DNA of 64,000 bases from VBDM01 sp049802235 (lineage in GTDB: Bacteria; Pseudomonadota; Gammaproteobacteria; Burkholderiales; SG8-39), in assembly GCA_049802235.1 (NCBI GenBank), contig JBARMB010000048.1, positions 18,335 through 82,334 of the forward strand, written 5' to 3'. Below are positions 33,396-41,900 of the stretch, piece after piece. Position 1 is the stretch's first letter. Every line of letters starts with the position of its first letter. Below the pieces are notes generated by a model. It was not told the origin of the DNA and searched no databases. It worked only from the letters and a program-made list of their open reading frames with translations. The position numbers were made by a program, and so were the translations under genes.

Positions 33396-34583
33396 TCAAG
33401 CCGTGACGGCCGCGCCTTTCCTGACGCCGGCATCGGCAGCAAGCGCCGCCGCCTTGTCCACATTTTCCCACGTAAATTCCGGCTCGTCGCGGCCGAAGTG
33501 GCCGTAGGCGGCGGTCTTCTCGTAGATCGGGCGCAGCAGGTCGAGCATCTGGACGATGCCTTTCGGCCGCAGGTCGAAGTGCTTCTGCACCAGTTCCGAG
33601 ATCTTCTCGTCGGAGACCTTGCCGGTGCCCGAGGTCGTCACCATGACGCTGGTCGGCCGCGCCACGCCGATCGCGTAGGACACCTGCACCAGGCACTTGC
33701 TTGCCAGGCCCGCGGCCACGATGTTCTTTGCGACGTAGCGCGCCGCGTAAGCCGCGGAGCGGTCCACCTTCGACGGGTCCTTGCCGGAGAACGCGCCGCC
33801 GCCGTGCGGGGCCGAGCCGCCGTAGGTGTCGACGATGATCTTGCGCCCGGTCAGGCCGCAGTCGCCGTGCGGGCCGCCGATGACGAACCGGCCGGTCGGG
33901 TTGACGAGATACTTCACCTCGCCCTTCACCAGATTCTTCGGCAGCACCGGCTTGATGATCTCCTCGATCACCGCTTCGCGCAGCTTGCCGTAGGCAATGT
34001 CCGCATCGTGCTGGGTCGAGAGCACGACGGTGTCGATGGCGTCGGGCCTGCCGTCGACGTACCTGATCGTCACCTGGGACTTGGCGTCGGGGCGCAGCCA
34101 CGGCAGGCGGCCGTCGCGGCGCAGTTGCGATTGCCGCTCGACGAGGCGGTGCGCGAGGTAGATCGGCATCGGCATGAGCTGCGGCGTCTCGTCGACGGCG
34201 TAGCCGAACATCAGGCCCTGGTCGCCCGCGCCCTGGTTGAGCGGATCGTCCTGGGCCTTGTTCACGCCCTGGGCGATGTCGTTGGACTGCTTGTCGTAAT
34301 TCACCAGCACTGCGCAGGCGCGGTAGTCCATGCCGTAGTCGGCGTTGTCGTAGCCGATGCGTTTGACGACGCCGCGCGCGACCTGCGCGTGGTCGATGAC
34401 GGCGTTGGTGGTGATTTCGCCCGCGAGCAGGATGAGGCCGGTGTTCACCAGCGTTTCGGCCGCGACTCGCGAGGTTTTGTCCTGCGCTAGAATGGCGTCC
34501 AGGATGGCGTCGGAAATCTGGTCCGCGACCTTGTCGGGGTGTCCTTCGGACACCGACTCGGATGTAAAAAGAAAGCTGCTCAT
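33396..34583 (-). CDS. metK: S-adenosylmethionine synthetase
   Basis: 395 residues; makes SAM from methionine and ATP. FTSESVSEGHPDKVADQISDA starts the protein; GAGDQGLMFGYA and GGGAFSGKDPSKVDRSAAY are the family signatures. It is transcribed on its own promoter ahead of ahcY and metF, giving the methyl cycle in one block, with the terminator at 33346 separating metK from ahcY. Confidence 0.97.
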   Translation of the reverse strand: MSSFLFTSESVSEGHPDKVADQISDAILDAILAQDKTSRVAAETLVNTGLILLAGEITTNAVIDHAQVARGVVKRIGYDNADYGMDYRACAVLVNYDKQSNDIAQGVNKAQDDPLNQGAGDQGLMFGYAVDETPQLMPMPIYLAHRLVERQSQLRRDGRLPWLRPDAKSQVTIRYVDGRPDAIDTVVLSTQHDADIAYGKLREAVIEEIIKPVLPKNLVKGEVKYLVNPTGRFVIGGPHGDCGLTGRKIIVDTYGGSAPHGGGAFSGKDPSKVDRSAAYAARYVAKNIVAAGLASKCLVQVSYAIGVARPTSVMVTTSGTGKVSDEKISELVQKHFDLRPKGIVQMLDLLRPIYEKTAAYGHFGRDEPEFTWENVDKAAALAADAGVRKGAAVTA

Positions 34584-34616
34584 GCTCGAGGAGATCCCTG
34601 CTGAAAATGAATTACC

Positions 34617-34645
34617 AGTCTAGCACAGCCGTTTTGCCCACCCAA
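34617..34645 (-). promoter_or_regulatory. metK promoter candidate
   Basis: On the minus strand, TTGGGT, a 17-bp spacer and TAGACT with an extended TGC form a plausible sigma-70 promoter 34 bp upstream of the metK ATG. No SAM-responsive leader was recognised. Confidence 0.5.
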
Positions 34646-34677
34646 CCCACTCATTTCCCACTTCTGTCCCACTGAAT

Positions 34678-35535
34678 ATGGCCTGGTTGCTGCGGCCGGC
34701 GGCGTTTCTTCCCCTGCCGCTGCTTCACGCCCTCGGTGTCGTGCTGGGCTGGACCGTCTATCTCGGCTCCAGCCGCTACCGCAGATACCTCGGGCAGAAT
34801 CTCGGGTTCGCCGGTCTCACCGATCCCCGTCTGCGTCGCGCCGCGATCGCGGAAAGCGGCAAAGGCGTGCTGGAGTTGCCGGCCATCTGGCTGCGCCCGC
34901 ACCAGGCGGTCGCCGATTTGATCGTCGAGGTGAGCGGATGGGAATACGTCCAGGGCGGTGCCACGCTCGGCAAAGGCCTCATCATGCTGACGCCGCATCT
35001 GGGCTGCTGGGAAGTGGCGGCGCAGTATTTCAGCCGCCGTATGCCGATCACGGTGATGTACAGCCCGCCCAAGGTGAAAGCGCTCGAGCCGCTGATGCGC
35101 GCCGGCCGTGACCGCAGCGCCATGATGAAAAGCGTCCCTGCCGACCTGCGCGGCGTGCGCGCGATGCTGAAGGCGCTCAGGCGCGGAGAAGCCGTCGGAA
35201 TATTGCCCGATCAGGTACCGGGCGTGGGCGAAGGCGAGTGGGCAGAGTTCTTCGGCAGGCCGGCCTACACCATGACGCTGGTCGGACGGCTGGCGGAGAA
35301 GACCGGCGCAGCGGTACTGCTGTGTTACGCCGAGCGCCTGCCCCGGGGCCGCGGCTACCGTGTCGTCGTTGAGCCGCTGCTCGCGCCGCGGCTGCCGGAG
35401 CCGCCGGTGCGGACGCTCAACCGTTCGCTCGAGCAGATGATCCGGCGCAGCCCGGCGCAGTATCTGTGGAGCTACAACCGCTACAAGGTGCCGGCGGGCG
35501 CCGAACCTCCGCAATGCGCGAGGCAGGACACGTGA
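34678..35535 (+). CDS. LpxL/HtrB-type lysophospholipid acyltransferase (first copy)
   Basis: 285 residues; membrane-anchored acyltransferase that adds a secondary acyl chain to lipid A. One N-terminal hydrophobic segment and the HX4E catalytic motif (TPHLGCWE) are visible, followed by DQVPGVGEG typical of the family. It is paired with a second paralogue 10 bp downstream, as is common in betaproteobacteria, where one adds laurate and the other myristate; which does which cannot be told. Confidence 0.9.
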   Translation: MAWLLRPAAFLPLPLLHALGVVLGWTVYLGSSRYRRYLGQNLGFAGLTDPRLRRAAIAESGKGVLELPAIWLRPHQAVADLIVEVSGWEYVQGGATLGKGLIMLTPHLGCWEVAAQYFSRRMPITVMYSPPKVKALEPLMRAGRDRSAMMKSVPADLRGVRAMLKALRRGEAVGILPDQVPGVGEGEWAEFFGRPAYTMTLVGRLAEKTGAAVLLCYAERLPRGRGYRVVVEPLLAPRLPEPPVRTLNRSLEQMIRRSPAQYLWSYNRYKVPAGAEPPQCARQDT

Positions 35536-35545
35536 GGGGCAAAGC

Positions 35546-36415
35546 GTGATAGCGCGCATCGCCCTCGCGGTCATGTGGCTGTTGCATTTCCTGCCCTTGC
35601 CGGTCCTTGCGCGGGTGGGGGAGTGGCTCGGCGGTTTTCTCTACGCGCTTGCCCGGGAGCGACGCCGCGTGTGCCTGGTCAATCTCGCGCAATGCTTTCC
35701 CGACATGCCCGGGACCGAGCGTACCGCACTTGCGAAAGCGCATTTCCGCGCCTTTGGCCGCGGCTTGCTTGAACGTTCCATCCTGTGGTGGGCGCCGCGC
35801 GAGCGGGTGATGCGTCTTGTGCGGATCAGCGGACGAGAGAATCTCGACGCGGCAACAAAGGGCCCGGTGATCCTGATGGCGCCGCATTTCGTGGCGCTGG
35901 ACGCCGGCTGGTCGCGCCTTACCTGCGAGCTGGACATGGCGGGTATCTACGCGAAGCAGAAAAACCGGCTCTTCGATGCGGTATTGTTTTATGGACGCAC
36001 GCGCTTCGGGCGCCAGCGTGCCTTGTCGCGACAGGACGGCGTGCGTTCCGGGCTCGCGGCGATCAAGGAGGGGCTTCCCTTCTACTACCTCCCCGATCTT
36101 GACTACGGGCCGCGGGACACCATTTTTGTGCCGTTTTTCGGCGTGCCCGCGGCGACGATCACCGGGCTGTCGCGCCTGGCGCGACTTGCGCGTGCGCGCG
36201 TCGTGCCCTGCGTGACGCGCATGCTGCCCGGCGGCGCGGGGTATGAGGTGCGCTGCTATCCCGCCTGGGAAAATTTTCCTACCGGAGACGATGTCGCCGA
36301 TGCGCGCCGCATGAACGCATTCATCGAGGACCGCGTGCGCGAGATGCCGGAGCAGTACTTCTGGACGCATAAGCGCTTTAAGACGCGCCCGGCCGGCGAG
36401 CCGCGGTGGTATTGA
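35546..36415 (+). CDS. LpxL/HtrB-type acyltransferase (second copy)
   Basis: 289 residues, GTG start. Catalytic HX4D motif in MAPHFVALD, and the YLPDLDYGPRDTIFVPFFG block conserved in lipid A late acyltransferases. N-terminal hydrophobic anchor. It is the second of a tandem pair with the gene at 34678; the Asp versus Glu in the catalytic motif marks them as different subgroups. Confidence 0.9.
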   Translation: MIARIALAVMWLLHFLPLPVLARVGEWLGGFLYALARERRRVCLVNLAQCFPDMPGTERTALAKAHFRAFGRGLLERSILWWAPRERVMRLVRISGRENLDAATKGPVILMAPHFVALDAGWSRLTCELDMAGIYAKQKNRLFDAVLFYGRTRFGRQRALSRQDGVRSGLAAIKEGLPFYYLPDLDYGPRDTIFVPFFGVPAATITGLSRLARLARARVVPCVTRMLPGGAGYEVRCYPAWENFPTGDDVADARRMNAFIEDRVREMPEQYFWTHKRFKTRPAGEPRWY

Positions 36416-36426
36416 ATGCCCCTCCA

Positions 36427-36500
36427 AACGCAAAGGACGCAAAGGACGCAAAGGAAGACCAATCCGTTTTCCTTAGCGTGCCTTTGCGTCCCTGGCGTAC
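36427..36500. repeat. ACGCAAAGG tandem repeat with inverted partner
   Basis: ACGCAAAGG is repeated three times head to tail from 36428, and CCTTTGCGTCC follows at 36481. RNA from here would form a hairpin. It lies in the 104-bp gap between the acyltransferase and the CoA-binding protein gene. Confidence 0.75.
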
Positions 36501-36519
36501 TTCGCGCTGAGAGGTTGAA

Positions 36520-36939
36520 GTGAGTTTCGTCAATCCCGACCCGGAAGCGATCCGCGCGCTGCTGACGAGCGTGAAGAACATCGCCGTGGTCGGCTTCTCG
36601 CCTAGGCCCAGCCGGCCGAGCCACAACATCTCGCGGCAGCTGCAGCGTTTCGGTTATCGCATCATTCCGGTCAGGCCGGCGATCCCGGAAGGCCTGGGTG
36701 AGAAGGCCTACCGCGATCTTGCCGCCGTCCCGGACCGCATCGACCTCGTCAACCTGTTCCGCAACGGCAAGTACGCGCCGGAAACCGTCGACGAGTGCCT
36801 GCGGCTCGGGGTGAAGAACCTGTGGATGCAGGAGGGCTGCGTGAACGAGGCGGCGGCCGAGCGCGCGCGCGCCGCCGGCATGACGGTGGTGATGGACCGC
36901 TGCATCCTGCGCGATTTCACGCGGCTGTGCACGGAATGA
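36520..36939 (+). CDS. CoA-binding domain protein (YccU-like)
   Basis: 139 residues with a Rossmann-type CoA-binding domain (NIAVVGFSPRPSRPSHNIS, LWMQEGCVNEAAAERA). Stand-alone proteins of this type bind CoA or nucleotides; the role is unknown. GTG start at 36520 after GAGAGG. It overlaps dapF by 4 bp (ATGA). Confidence 0.85.
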   Translation: MSFVNPDPEAIRALLTSVKNIAVVGFSPRPSRPSHNISRQLQRFGYRIIPVRPAIPEGLGEKAYRDLAAVPDRIDLVNLFRNGKYAPETVDECLRLGVKNLWMQEGCVNEAAAERARAAGMTVVMDRCILRDFTRLCTE

Positions 36940-37814
36940 AGCTGAAATTCACCAAGATGCAGGGCGCCGGCAACGACTTCGTCGTGCTGGACGGCATCAG
37001 CCAGCGGATCGCGCTCACGCCGGCGCTTGCGAAGCGGCTTGCCGACCGCCATTTCGGCGTCGGCTGCGACCAGATTCTGGTGGTGGAAAAGCCGCAGTCC
37101 GGAGAGGCCGATTTCCGTTACCGCATCTGGAATGCCGACGGCGGCGAGGTCGAGCAGTGCGGCAACGGCGCGCGCTGCTTCGTGCGCTTCGTGCATGACA
37201 AGGGGCTGACGGCCAGAACCGAGATCCGCGTCGAGACGCTCTCGGGGCTGATTCTGCCGCGCCTGGAAGCGGACGGACGGGTAACGGTGAACATGGGCGC
37301 ACCGGTGTTCGAGCCGCAGCGCATTCCGTTTGATACCGCGGGACTCGTGCCGATTCGAGAGATTTCCCCCGGCCTGCCTTTGAAAAGGGGGGTTCTGTGG
37401 CCGCTCGGAGTCGCCGGCCGAACGGTTGAGATCACGGCGCTCTCGATGGGCAATCCCCACGCGGTGCAGGTGATCGCCGACGTGAATTCGGCTCCGGTCA
37501 CGACCGAAGGGCCGTTGATCGAGAACCACGCCCGCTTTCCGCGGCGGGTGAATGCCGGTTACATGCAGGTCGTGAGCCGCGGCCGTGTCCGCCTGCGCGT
37601 ATGGGAACGCGGCGCAGGCGAGACACTTGCCTGCGGCACCGGCGCCTGCGCCGCGGTCGTCGCCGGAATCCAGCGCGGGCTGCTCGACGAATCGGTGCGA
37701 GTCGCCACGCGCGGCGGGGATTTGACGATCCGCTGGCAGGGCGGGGACAATCCGGTCTGGATGACCGGTCCCGCGGTCGCCGTTTTCGAGGGAGAGATCG
37801 AGCTTGAAGGCTGA
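36936..37814 (+). CDS. dapF: Diaminopimelate epimerase
   Basis: 292 residues; converts LL- to meso-diaminopimelate for lysine and peptidoglycan. The two active-site cysteines are in EVEQCGNGARC and LACGTGACAA, and the N-terminal MQGAGNDFVVLD is diagnostic. ATG overlaps the preceding stop. In an operon with DUF484 and xerC, a conserved order. Confidence 0.97.
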   Translation: MKLKFTKMQGAGNDFVVLDGISQRIALTPALAKRLADRHFGVGCDQILVVEKPQSGEADFRYRIWNADGGEVEQCGNGARCFVRFVHDKGLTARTEIRVETLSGLILPRLEADGRVTVNMGAPVFEPQRIPFDTAGLVPIREISPGLPLKRGVLWPLGVAGRTVEITALSMGNPHAVQVIADVNSAPVTTEGPLIENHARFPRRVNAGYMQVVSRGRVRLRVWERGAGETLACGTGACAAVVAGIQRGLLDESVRVATRGGDLTIRWQGGDNPVWMTGPAVAVFEGEIELEG

Positions 37815-38463
37815 CGACGTCGCGCGTTATCTCCGGGAAAACCCGGTCTTCTTCGAACAGTACTCCGACATGCTGTCGGAGATCTACATCCCCCATCCCC
37901 ACGGCGGGCGAGCGATCCCGCTCTCGGACCGGCAGGTGCTGACGCTGCGGGAGAAGAGCAAGGCGCTTGAGTCGCGGCTGGCGGAACTGTTGCAGATCGG
38001 CGAGGAAAACGATGCCATCGGCGAGAAGATGCACCGGCTGTGCCTGGCGCTCCTGCCGGTGGCCGATCTGCAGAGCCTGCTCACGGTGCTGTACTACAAC
38101 CTGCGCGAGGACTTCGCCGTGCCGCACGTCGCGATCCGGGTCTGGCGCCGGCCGCACGACATTTCGCAAGGCGTGACGGAGCCCGCCGAGTTTCGTCCGG
38201 TGAGCGAGGAGGCGAAGAGGTACGCGGCCGCGCTTGCCCAGCCTTTCTGCGGTCCGAGCGGCATGCCCGAGGCGGCGGCGTGGTTCGGGGAAGGGGCGTC
38301 GCACGTGCGCTCGGTTGCGCACATGGCGTTGAAGGACAACGAGTGCTTCGGCATGCTGGCGCTGGGGAGCGTAGACGTGTTGCGCTTCTATCCCGATATG
38401 GGAACGTTGTACCTCAAGCGCCTGGGCGATCTCGTCAGCGCGGCGTTGCTCCGGTTTCTGTAG
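37804..38463 (+). CDS. DUF484 protein
   Basis: 219 residues, TTG start overlapping dapF by 11 bp. The start ADDVARYLRENPVFFEQYSDML and a C-terminal GAF-like region (about 85-215) are typical of DUF484, encoded between dapF and xerC in many proteobacteria. The function is unknown; the conserved neighbourhood suggests a link to cell-wall growth or chromosome dimer resolution. Confidence 0.9.
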   Translation: MKADDVARYLRENPVFFEQYSDMLSEIYIPHPHGGRAIPLSDRQVLTLREKSKALESRLAELLQIGEENDAIGEKMHRLCLALLPVADLQSLLTVLYYNLREDFAVPHVAIRVWRRPHDISQGVTEPAEFRPVSEEAKRYAAALAQPFCGPSGMPEAAAWFGEGASHVRSVAHMALKDNECFGMLALGSVDVLRFYPDMGTLYLKRLGDLVSAALLRFL

Positions 38464-38469
38464 CGGTCG

Positions 38470-39399
38470 ATGGCGCGCAAGGACGATACCCGCCGCGAGT
38501 TGCTCGGCGAGTTTCTGCGGCACCTCGAGACCGAGCGGCGGCTCTCCCCGCACACCAAGTCAAACTACGGCCGCGACATCGGGGCGCTGATCGAGGCAGT
38601 GGGCGACACGCCGCTGGAGCGCATTACCCCGGATCGGGTGCGGCGCGCGATCGCGCAGTTGCATGCACGGGGTCTTTCCGGCAAGACCCTTGCGCGGATG
38701 CTCTCGGCCTGGCGCAGCTTCTTCTCCTGGCTTGCCCGGCGCCGCGGTTTTGCGTCCAATCCTTGCGCCGGCATCCGCGCGCCGAAGAGCGCCAAGGCGC
38801 TGCCGCGTGTGCTCTCGCCCGACGTCGCCGCGCAGTTGCTCGACGGCAGGCCCGGCGATGATCAGGAAACTCGCGACAAAGCCATGTTCGAGCTGTTCTA
38901 TTCCTCCGGCCTGCGGCTCGCGGAGCTGGTGAGCCTCGATCTGCGCGACGCAAAGGAAGCGATCGACGCGGCCGAAGTGGCGGTCACGGGCAAAGGCAGG
39001 AAGACGCGCAGGGTTCCGGTCGGCAGCAAGGCAATCGAGGCGTTGCGCGCCTGGCTCGACGTGCGCGCGAAGCTCGCCAAGCCGGAAGAGACGGCGCTGT
39101 TTGTCGGGATGCGCGGCGAGCGCATCTCGCCGCGGGTGATCGAACGGCGCCTGAAGCGCTGGGCGACAAAGCTCGGTATCACCGTCCACGTGCACCCGCA
39201 CGTGCTCAGGCACTCGTTCGCCACCCACGTGCTCCAGTCCTCGGGCGACCTGCGCGCGGTGCAGGAGATGCTCGGGCACTCGAGCATTTCCACGACCCAG
39301 GTGTATACGCATCTTGACTTCCAGTACCTGGCCAAGGTCTACGATGCGGCGCACCCGCGGGCGAAGAAGAAATCGTCGTCTGCGGCGAAAAAACCTTGA
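38470..39399 (+). CDS. xerC: Tyrosine recombinase XerC
   Basis: 309 residues; with XerD resolves chromosome dimers at dif. N-terminal SAM-like DNA-binding domain (about 10-95) and catalytic domain with the R-K-H-R-H-Y set: SGLRLAEL, GKGRKTRRVP, HPHVLRHSFATH, GHSSISTTQVYTH. The dapF-DUF484-xerC context fixes the assignment as XerC rather than XerD. A Lys/Ser/Ala-rich tail ends the protein. Confidence 0.95.
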   Translation: MARKDDTRRELLGEFLRHLETERRLSPHTKSNYGRDIGALIEAVGDTPLERITPDRVRRAIAQLHARGLSGKTLARMLSAWRSFFSWLARRRGFASNPCAGIRAPKSAKALPRVLSPDVAAQLLDGRPGDDQETRDKAMFELFYSSGLRLAELVSLDLRDAKEAIDAAEVAVTGKGRKTRRVPVGSKAIEALRAWLDVRAKLAKPEETALFVGMRGERISPRVIERRLKRWATKLGITVHVHPHVLRHSFATHVLQSSGDLRAVQEMLGHSSISTTQVYTHLDFQYLAKVYDAAHPRAKKKSSSAAKKP

Positions 39400-39947
39400 C
39401 GCAGATTCCGGTATCGCGCGTTCCCGCGCTCGGCGAGCTTTTCCTGGGCTTCATGGAGGCCTCGCTGTCCGGGTTCGGCGGCGTGTTGCCTTGGGCGCGC
39501 AGGATGATCGTCGAGCAGCGCCGCTGGCTGACGGCGGAAGAGTTCGCCGACGTGCTGAGTCTGTGCCAATTCCTGCCCGGCGGAAATATCATCAATGTCT
39601 CCGTCTGCGTCGGCGCACGCTTTTACGGAGCGCGCGGGGCGCTGACCGCGTTTGCGGGACTGATGCTGGCGCCGTTCGTTATCGTGCTTGTGCTTGGCGC
39701 ACTCTATACGCACTACGGTCATCTTCCCGAGGTCGCGGCCGCATTCCGGGGCATCTCGGCCGCAGCGGCGGGCCTGATGGTGGCCATGGCGCTGAAAATG
39801 GCCACGAACCGCCAGTTGCGCTCGGTGATGGCGGTGTTCGTCGTGACCACCTTTGTCGGAATTGCCATCATGCGATTTCCGCTTCTTGCCCTTCTGCTCG
39901 CAGTCGCGCCGCTCAGCGTCGCCGCGGCGTGGTGGAGACGCGCATGA
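39396..39947 (+). CDS. Chromate transporter, first half (CHR domain)
   Basis: 183 residues, TTG start overlapping the xerC stop (TTGA). One CHR domain with the motif SGFGGVLPWARRM and LPGGNIINVSV, and several membrane helices. Short-chain CHR proteins act as pairs, exporting chromate; together with the next gene it makes one two-domain ChrA equivalent. Confidence 0.88.
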   Translation: MTQIPVSRVPALGELFLGFMEASLSGFGGVLPWARRMIVEQRRWLTAEEFADVLSLCQFLPGGNIINVSVCVGARFYGARGALTAFAGLMLAPFVIVLVLGALYTHYGHLPEVAAAFRGISAAAAGLMVAMALKMATNRQLRSVMAVFVVTTFVGIAIMRFPLLALLLAVAPLSVAAAWWRRA

Positions 39948-40471
39948 GCGAGCCGGTGCTGGCGCAGCTCGGGGTCGATTTCGGCGTGCTGTCGCTGATT
40001 GCCGTGGGCGGGGGTGTCACGGTTCTGCCCGAGATGCAGCGCAGCGTCGTGGAAGTCCATGGATGGATGAGCGCGACCCAGTTCGTCGAGTTGTTTGCCG
40101 TTGCCCAGGCTTCGCCCGGCCCGAACCTGCTGGTCGTGAGTCTCATCGGCTGGAAAGTGGCCGGCCTCCTCGGGGCGCTCGTCACCACGGTCGCCATGTG
40201 TGCGCCGTCATCCATACTGACGTTTGCGGTGTCGGGAATTTGGGAGCGCTTCCGCGACGCGCCGTGGCGAGCGGCCATCCAGGGAGGCTTGGTGCCCATC
40301 ACGGTCGGGCTCATGCTCGCGGGCGGTTACGTCCTCACGCTTTCCGCCGACCATTCGATCGCTGCCTTCGCAATCACGGCCATTACCGTGCTGGGGGTCA
40401 TGACGACCCGAATCCATCCGCTCTGGCTCATCGGCGCGGCCGGGCTGGCGGGTCTCGCCGGACTCGTCTGA
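39944..40471 (+). CDS. Chromate transporter, second half (CHR domain)
   Basis: 175 residues; the second CHR domain, with AVGGGVTVLPEM and AQASPGPNLLVVS. It overlaps its partner by 4 bp (ATGA) and the following methyltransferase by 1 bp (TGATG), so all are coupled. The two halves have opposite predicted topologies in this family. Confidence 0.88.
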   Translation: MSEPVLAQLGVDFGVLSLIAVGGGVTVLPEMQRSVVEVHGWMSATQFVELFAVAQASPGPNLLVVSLIGWKVAGLLGALVTTVAMCAPSSILTFAVSGIWERFRDAPWRAAIQGGLVPITVGLMLAGGYVLTLSADHSIAAFAITAITVLGVMTTRIHPLWLIGAAGLAGLAGLV

Positions 40472-41673
40472 TGGCGCGGGGGGAATCGCCGCGGCTCACG
40501 CTGAAGCCGGGCCGCGAACGCTCGGTGCTGCGGCGCCATCCGTGGATTTTCTCCGGCGCGATCGAGGCGCTCCGCGGCGCTCCCGCAAGCGGAGACACCG
40601 TGGAAGTGCATGCGGCCGACGGCCGCTTTCTCGCCTGGGCCGCGTTCAGTCCCGTCTCGCAGATCCGCGCTCGCGTCTGGAGCTTCGACGCGGCCGAAGT
40701 TCCCGGCCCGGTACTGTTGCGAAAGAAAATCGCTGCGGCGCTGGCGTTGCGGCGCGCCGCAGTTCCGCTCGATGCCGCCAACGCGCTCCGGCTGGTTCAC
40801 GGTGAATCGGACGGCCTCCCCGGCCTGATCGTCGACCGCTACGCCGACACGCTGGTGATGCAACTGCTGTCAGCCGGCTGCGAGCGCTGGCGCGACACGC
40901 TGGTGGAACTCCTGCGGGAGCTGAGCGGTTGCATCAGGATCTACGAGCGCTCCGATGCCGACGTGCGCGAGCTCGAAGGCTTGCCGCCGCGCTCGGGTCC
41001 GATCTGCGGTGCGCCGCTGCCGGATCTGGTGGAAATCGTCGAGCACGGCCTGACCTATTTGGTGGACGTGGTCGCCGGGCAGAAGACCGGTTTTTATCTC
41101 GACCAGCGCGATAACCGCCGGCGCATCGGCGAGCTCGCGCGCGGCCGCGAGGCGCTGAATTGCTTCTGCTACACCGGCGGCTTCACGCTTTCGGCGCTCG
41201 CCGGCGGCGCGCGCGCGGTGCTGTCGATCGACAGCTCGTCATCGGCGCTCGAGCTGGCGCGCCGGAACCTGGCGCAAAACGGACTCGACGCAGGCCGCGC
41301 CGAATGGCTGGAGGCCGATGTGTTTCGCGCCTTGCGCCGGCTGCGCGACGAAGGCAGGCAGTTCGACCTGATCGTGCTCGATCCGCCCAAGTTTGCACCC
41401 ACTCCGAAGGACGCCGAGCGCGCGGCGCGCGGCTACAAGGACATCAATCTCAACGCTCTCAAACTGTTGCGACCGGGCGGATTGCTGGCGACGTTCTCCT
41501 GCTCGGGGGGCATTTCGCCCGAGCTGTTCCAGAAGATCGTCGCCGGCGCGGCGGCCGACGCCGGCGTCTCGCTCGTTCTGCGCCAGCGCCTTTGCGCCGC
41601 ACCGGACCACCCGGTGCTGATCGAGTTTCCAGAGGGCGAGTACCTGAAGGGGCTGCTGCTCGAACGCCGCTGA
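40471..41673 (+). CDS. RlmI-like 23S rRNA cytosine methyltransferase
   Basis: 400 residues; N-terminal PUA domain (KPGRERSVLRRHPWIFSGAI), a central EEHEE-like region and a C-terminal Rossmann methyltransferase with NCFCYTGGFTLSALAGGA and the catalytic motif LDPPKFAPT. The C-terminal catalytic Cys is in SCSGGIS. This is the RlmI (m5C1962) class; closely related YccW-type names refer to the same family. Confidence 0.92.
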   Translation: MARGESPRLTLKPGRERSVLRRHPWIFSGAIEALRGAPASGDTVEVHAADGRFLAWAAFSPVSQIRARVWSFDAAEVPGPVLLRKKIAAALALRRAAVPLDAANALRLVHGESDGLPGLIVDRYADTLVMQLLSAGCERWRDTLVELLRELSGCIRIYERSDADVRELEGLPPRSGPICGAPLPDLVEIVEHGLTYLVDVVAGQKTGFYLDQRDNRRRIGELARGREALNCFCYTGGFTLSALAGGARAVLSIDSSSSALELARRNLAQNGLDAGRAEWLEADVFRALRRLRDEGRQFDLIVLDPPKFAPTPKDAERAARGYKDINLNALKLLRPGGLLATFSCSGGISPELFQKIVAGAAADAGVSLVLRQRLCAAPDHPVLIEFPEGEYLKGLLLERR

Positions 41674-41900
41674 GACGGGCGGTTGCGCCCGCTGCCGGGG
41701 CGTGCTCTAATGCGCGCTTTTTTCCCGGGCGGGAACGTCCGCCGCCTCGGGTGAAAGCAAGCCGGCACGGCCGGGAACTTTTTTGCGGCCGGACATGTTC
41801 AAATACGGGTTATCCCGCCGCACCGCGGCGGAATGACTCTGCGAGTTGGAACCGGCCTGCGGCCGTTCAACTCGCCGCAGGGCGGCGTCCAAAGGATCCT

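Noticed and set aside
41674..41900. Zur operator in front of cobW
   Set aside because: No match to the ATGTTATANTATAACAT palindrome; only GC-rich inverted repeats are visible.
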